From: Gammaproteobacteria bacterium
GTDB lineage: Bacteria > Pseudomonadota > Gammaproteobacteria > Thiohalomonadales > Thiohalomonadaceae
Assembly: GCA_015231435.1 (NCBI GenBank)
Contig: JADGBN010000005.1
Location: forward strand, 1 to 54,810
DNA: 54,810 nucleotides
Reading direction: 5' to 3'
Under the pieces are notes generated by a model. The model had not been told where the DNA came from. It was given only the letters and a program-made list of their open reading frames with translations, and searched no databases. Shown one piece after another: positions 53,756-54,810 of the stretch; within the stretch, counting starts at the first letter, position 1, and each line of letters opens with the position of its first letter. The translations under genes and the position numbers were made by a program.

Positions 53756-54168
53756 AAGCAGTGGTCGATACCAATGTGCTGATATCAGCACTCCTTAAAG
53801 ATGGTACTCCTGAACGCGCATTAATAAAGCTTATTACGGCAACTGAGTGGCAATGGGTGGTCAGTAACGAGATATTACAGGAGTACTTTGGTGTCATGGC
53901 CAGGCCGAAATTTGGTTTTTCCGATCATCTGCTGCAATCATGGCAAGAACTATTGAAGCAAAGTGTCATTATTATTGAAGTAACGACCACAATTGACTTT
54001 CCACGCGATCGGAAAGATGCTAAATTTTTGGCCTGCATGATCGCTGCCAATGCCGATCTATTATTGACCGGAGATAGCGATTTTTCTGAAGCGCAAGCAC
54101 TGGTTCGTGGCAATATAGTCACCCCCCAGAGATGGTTGGAGCTAAATCAACAGCTTGAACAGGAGTGA
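53752..54168 (+). CDS. PIN-domain toxin (putative ribonuclease)
   Basis: The 138-residue product is a single PIN domain of the 'putative toxin-antitoxin system toxin component' class. It begins KAVVDTNVLISALLKDGTPERAL, with the first acidic ligand at residue 6, and has RDRKDAKFLACMIAANADLLLTGDSDF, carrying the remaining acidic residues. Such proteins cut RNA. It is translationally coupled to the preceding small gene, and cas5 begins only five bases later, so it lies inside the cas operon. Confidence 0.88.
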   Translation: MKAVVDTNVLISALLKDGTPERALIKLITATEWQWVVSNEILQEYFGVMARPKFGFSDHLLQSWQELLKQSVIIIEVTTTIDFPRDRKDAKFLACMIAANADLLLTGDSDFSEAQALVRGNIVTPQRWLELNQQLEQE

Positions 54169-54173
54169 TAACA

Positions 54174-54810
54174 ATGGGGTTTATGTTGGAAGTGGCGGGC
54201 GATTTTGCTTGCTTTACTCGGCCCGAGATGAAGGTAGAGCGGGTTAGTTATGATGTGATGACCCCATCAGCGGCTCGCGCTATTTTTGAGGCGATCCTCT
54301 GGAAGCCGGCGATAGCATGGCAGATCGATAAAATTGAGGTATTGCAACCGATTCGTTGGTTCACTCTGCGGCGCAATGAGTTAAGTAGTGTGATTGCGAT
54401 GGGTAATATCACCAAAGCGATGAAGGGCGATACGATGCCCAGTTGTGTTATTGATAACGAGCGCCAACAGCGCGCTGGACTATTTTTGCGTGATGTTCGC
54501 TATCGCCTGCATGGCCATTTTAGCCTGACCGATAAGGCTGGCGCGAGTGATAACGCCGCCAAATTTGCTGAGATGTTTCAGCGCCGCGCCCAAAAGGGGC
54601 AGTGTTTTAATCAGCCCTATCTAGGGTGTCGGGAGTTCTCCTGTGCCTTTGAGCTAATTGAAGGCGAGCCGATCACGCCCGCCATTAGCGAAAGTCGTTC
54701 TCTCGGCTGGATGCTCTACGATATGGATCATAGCGGCACAGAGCCACGACCGCTCTTTTTTAATGCGGTGATGGAGCAGGGGGTGGTTGCCATTCCCCCT
54801 CGCAATAGCG
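54174..54810 (+). CDS. cas5c: Cas5 (Cas5d, type I-C), 3' partial
   Basis: The open frame runs to the window edge (212 codons visible), close to the family's full length. The N-terminus VAGDFACFTRPEMKVERVSYDVMTPSAARAIFEAILWKP is the signature of type I-C Cas5d, the endoribonuclease that processes crRNA in systems lacking Cas6. The motif IRWFTLRRNEL follows. AGGAG lies eight bases before the ATG, overlapping the end of the PIN gene. cas8c, cas7, cas4, cas1, cas2 and the array are expected to the right. Confidence 0.92.
   Translation, partial: MGFMLEVAGDFACFTRPEMKVERVSYDVMTPSAARAIFEAILWKPAIAWQIDKIEVLQPIRWFTLRRNELSSVIAMGNITKAMKGDTMPSCVIDNERQQRAGLFLRDVRYRLHGHFSLTDKAGASDNAAKFAEMFQRRAQKGQCFNQPYLGCREFSCAFELIEGEPITPAISESRSLGWMLYDMDHSGTEPRPLFFNAVMEQGVVAIPPRNS

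Noticed and set aside
51000-54810. CRISPR array
   Set aside because: No regularly spaced direct repeats of 28-37 bases occur in the window; the array is probably to the right of cas5.
1-54810. tRNA or rRNA genes
   Set aside because: Intergenic regions were scanned by eye for T-arm (GGTTCGAATCC-like) and acceptor-stem patterns; none was found.

Overview
The window looks like a chromosomal segment of a sulfur-oxidising, nitrogen-fixing gammaproteobacterium (Chromatiales or Thiotrichales-like; the exact taxon cannot be fixed from sequence alone). The evidence is a sulfur-globule envelope protein (9328-9765), a cytoplasmic sulfite dehydrogenase soeCBA (21316-25989), a long nif operon (40773-50999) and the typical gammaproteobacterial order ribD-ribE-ribBA-ribH-nusB-thiL-pgpA. 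Two ERIC-type repeats and a palindrome-ended REP-type transposase element are also present. No tRNA, rRNA or CRISPR array was seen, although type I-C cas genes start at the right edge.

Layout. 1-9.0 kb: end of an OmpA-domain gene, an aldehyde dehydrogenase, cca, then a very unusual 1154-residue protein joining a periplasmic ligand-binding domain, an MscS channel and a cyclic-nucleotide-binding domain. It converges on a PhnD-like binding protein, followed by a CnoX-type chaperedoxin, a small unknown and a glutaredoxin. 9.0-13 kb: sulfur-globule protein, short malic enzyme, secreted alpha/beta hydrolase, and a 2-Cys peroxiredoxin whose promoter carries a perfect FNR box at a class I position. 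13-19 kb: ECF sigma/anti-sigma/VWA lipoprotein cluster, tadA, guaA, DUF302 and OsmC genes. 19.2-21.3 kb: one complete and one deleted copy of a TnpA-REP element flanking an AT-rich methyltransferase gene. 21.3-26 kb: soeABC. 26.2-31.1 kb: an ABC-type binding protein followed by siaB-siaC-siaD-siaA, a partner-switch/diguanylate cyclase module. 31.1-38.9 kb: ERIC element, riboflavin/nusB/thiL/pgpA operon, retropepsin-like protease, second (half) ERIC, thioredoxin-like protein and a membrane protein. 38.9-40.6 kb: PDC-sensor protein and an orphan HicB.

40.8-51.0 kb is one minus-strand nif operon: nifE-nifN-nifX-(NifX-associated)-(CCE_0567 family)-fdxB-nifU-nifS-nifV-nifW-nifZ-nifM-SIR2-like. Its promoter region holds a canonical sigma-54 site and a NifA upstream activator sequence. 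These genes cover FeMo-cofactor scaffold assembly, Fe-S supply, homocitrate and nitrogenase maturation; nifHDK and nifB are not in the window. 51.2-54.8 kb, divergent from nifE: cas3, then a PIN-type toxin-antitoxin pair placed inside the cas operon, then cas5 (type I-C), cut by the window edge.

The strongest candidates for undescribed biology are the receptor-MscS-cNBD fusion, the toxin-antitoxin pair nested in the type I-C cas operon, the SIR2-like gene closing the nif operon, and the binding-protein-led sia module.
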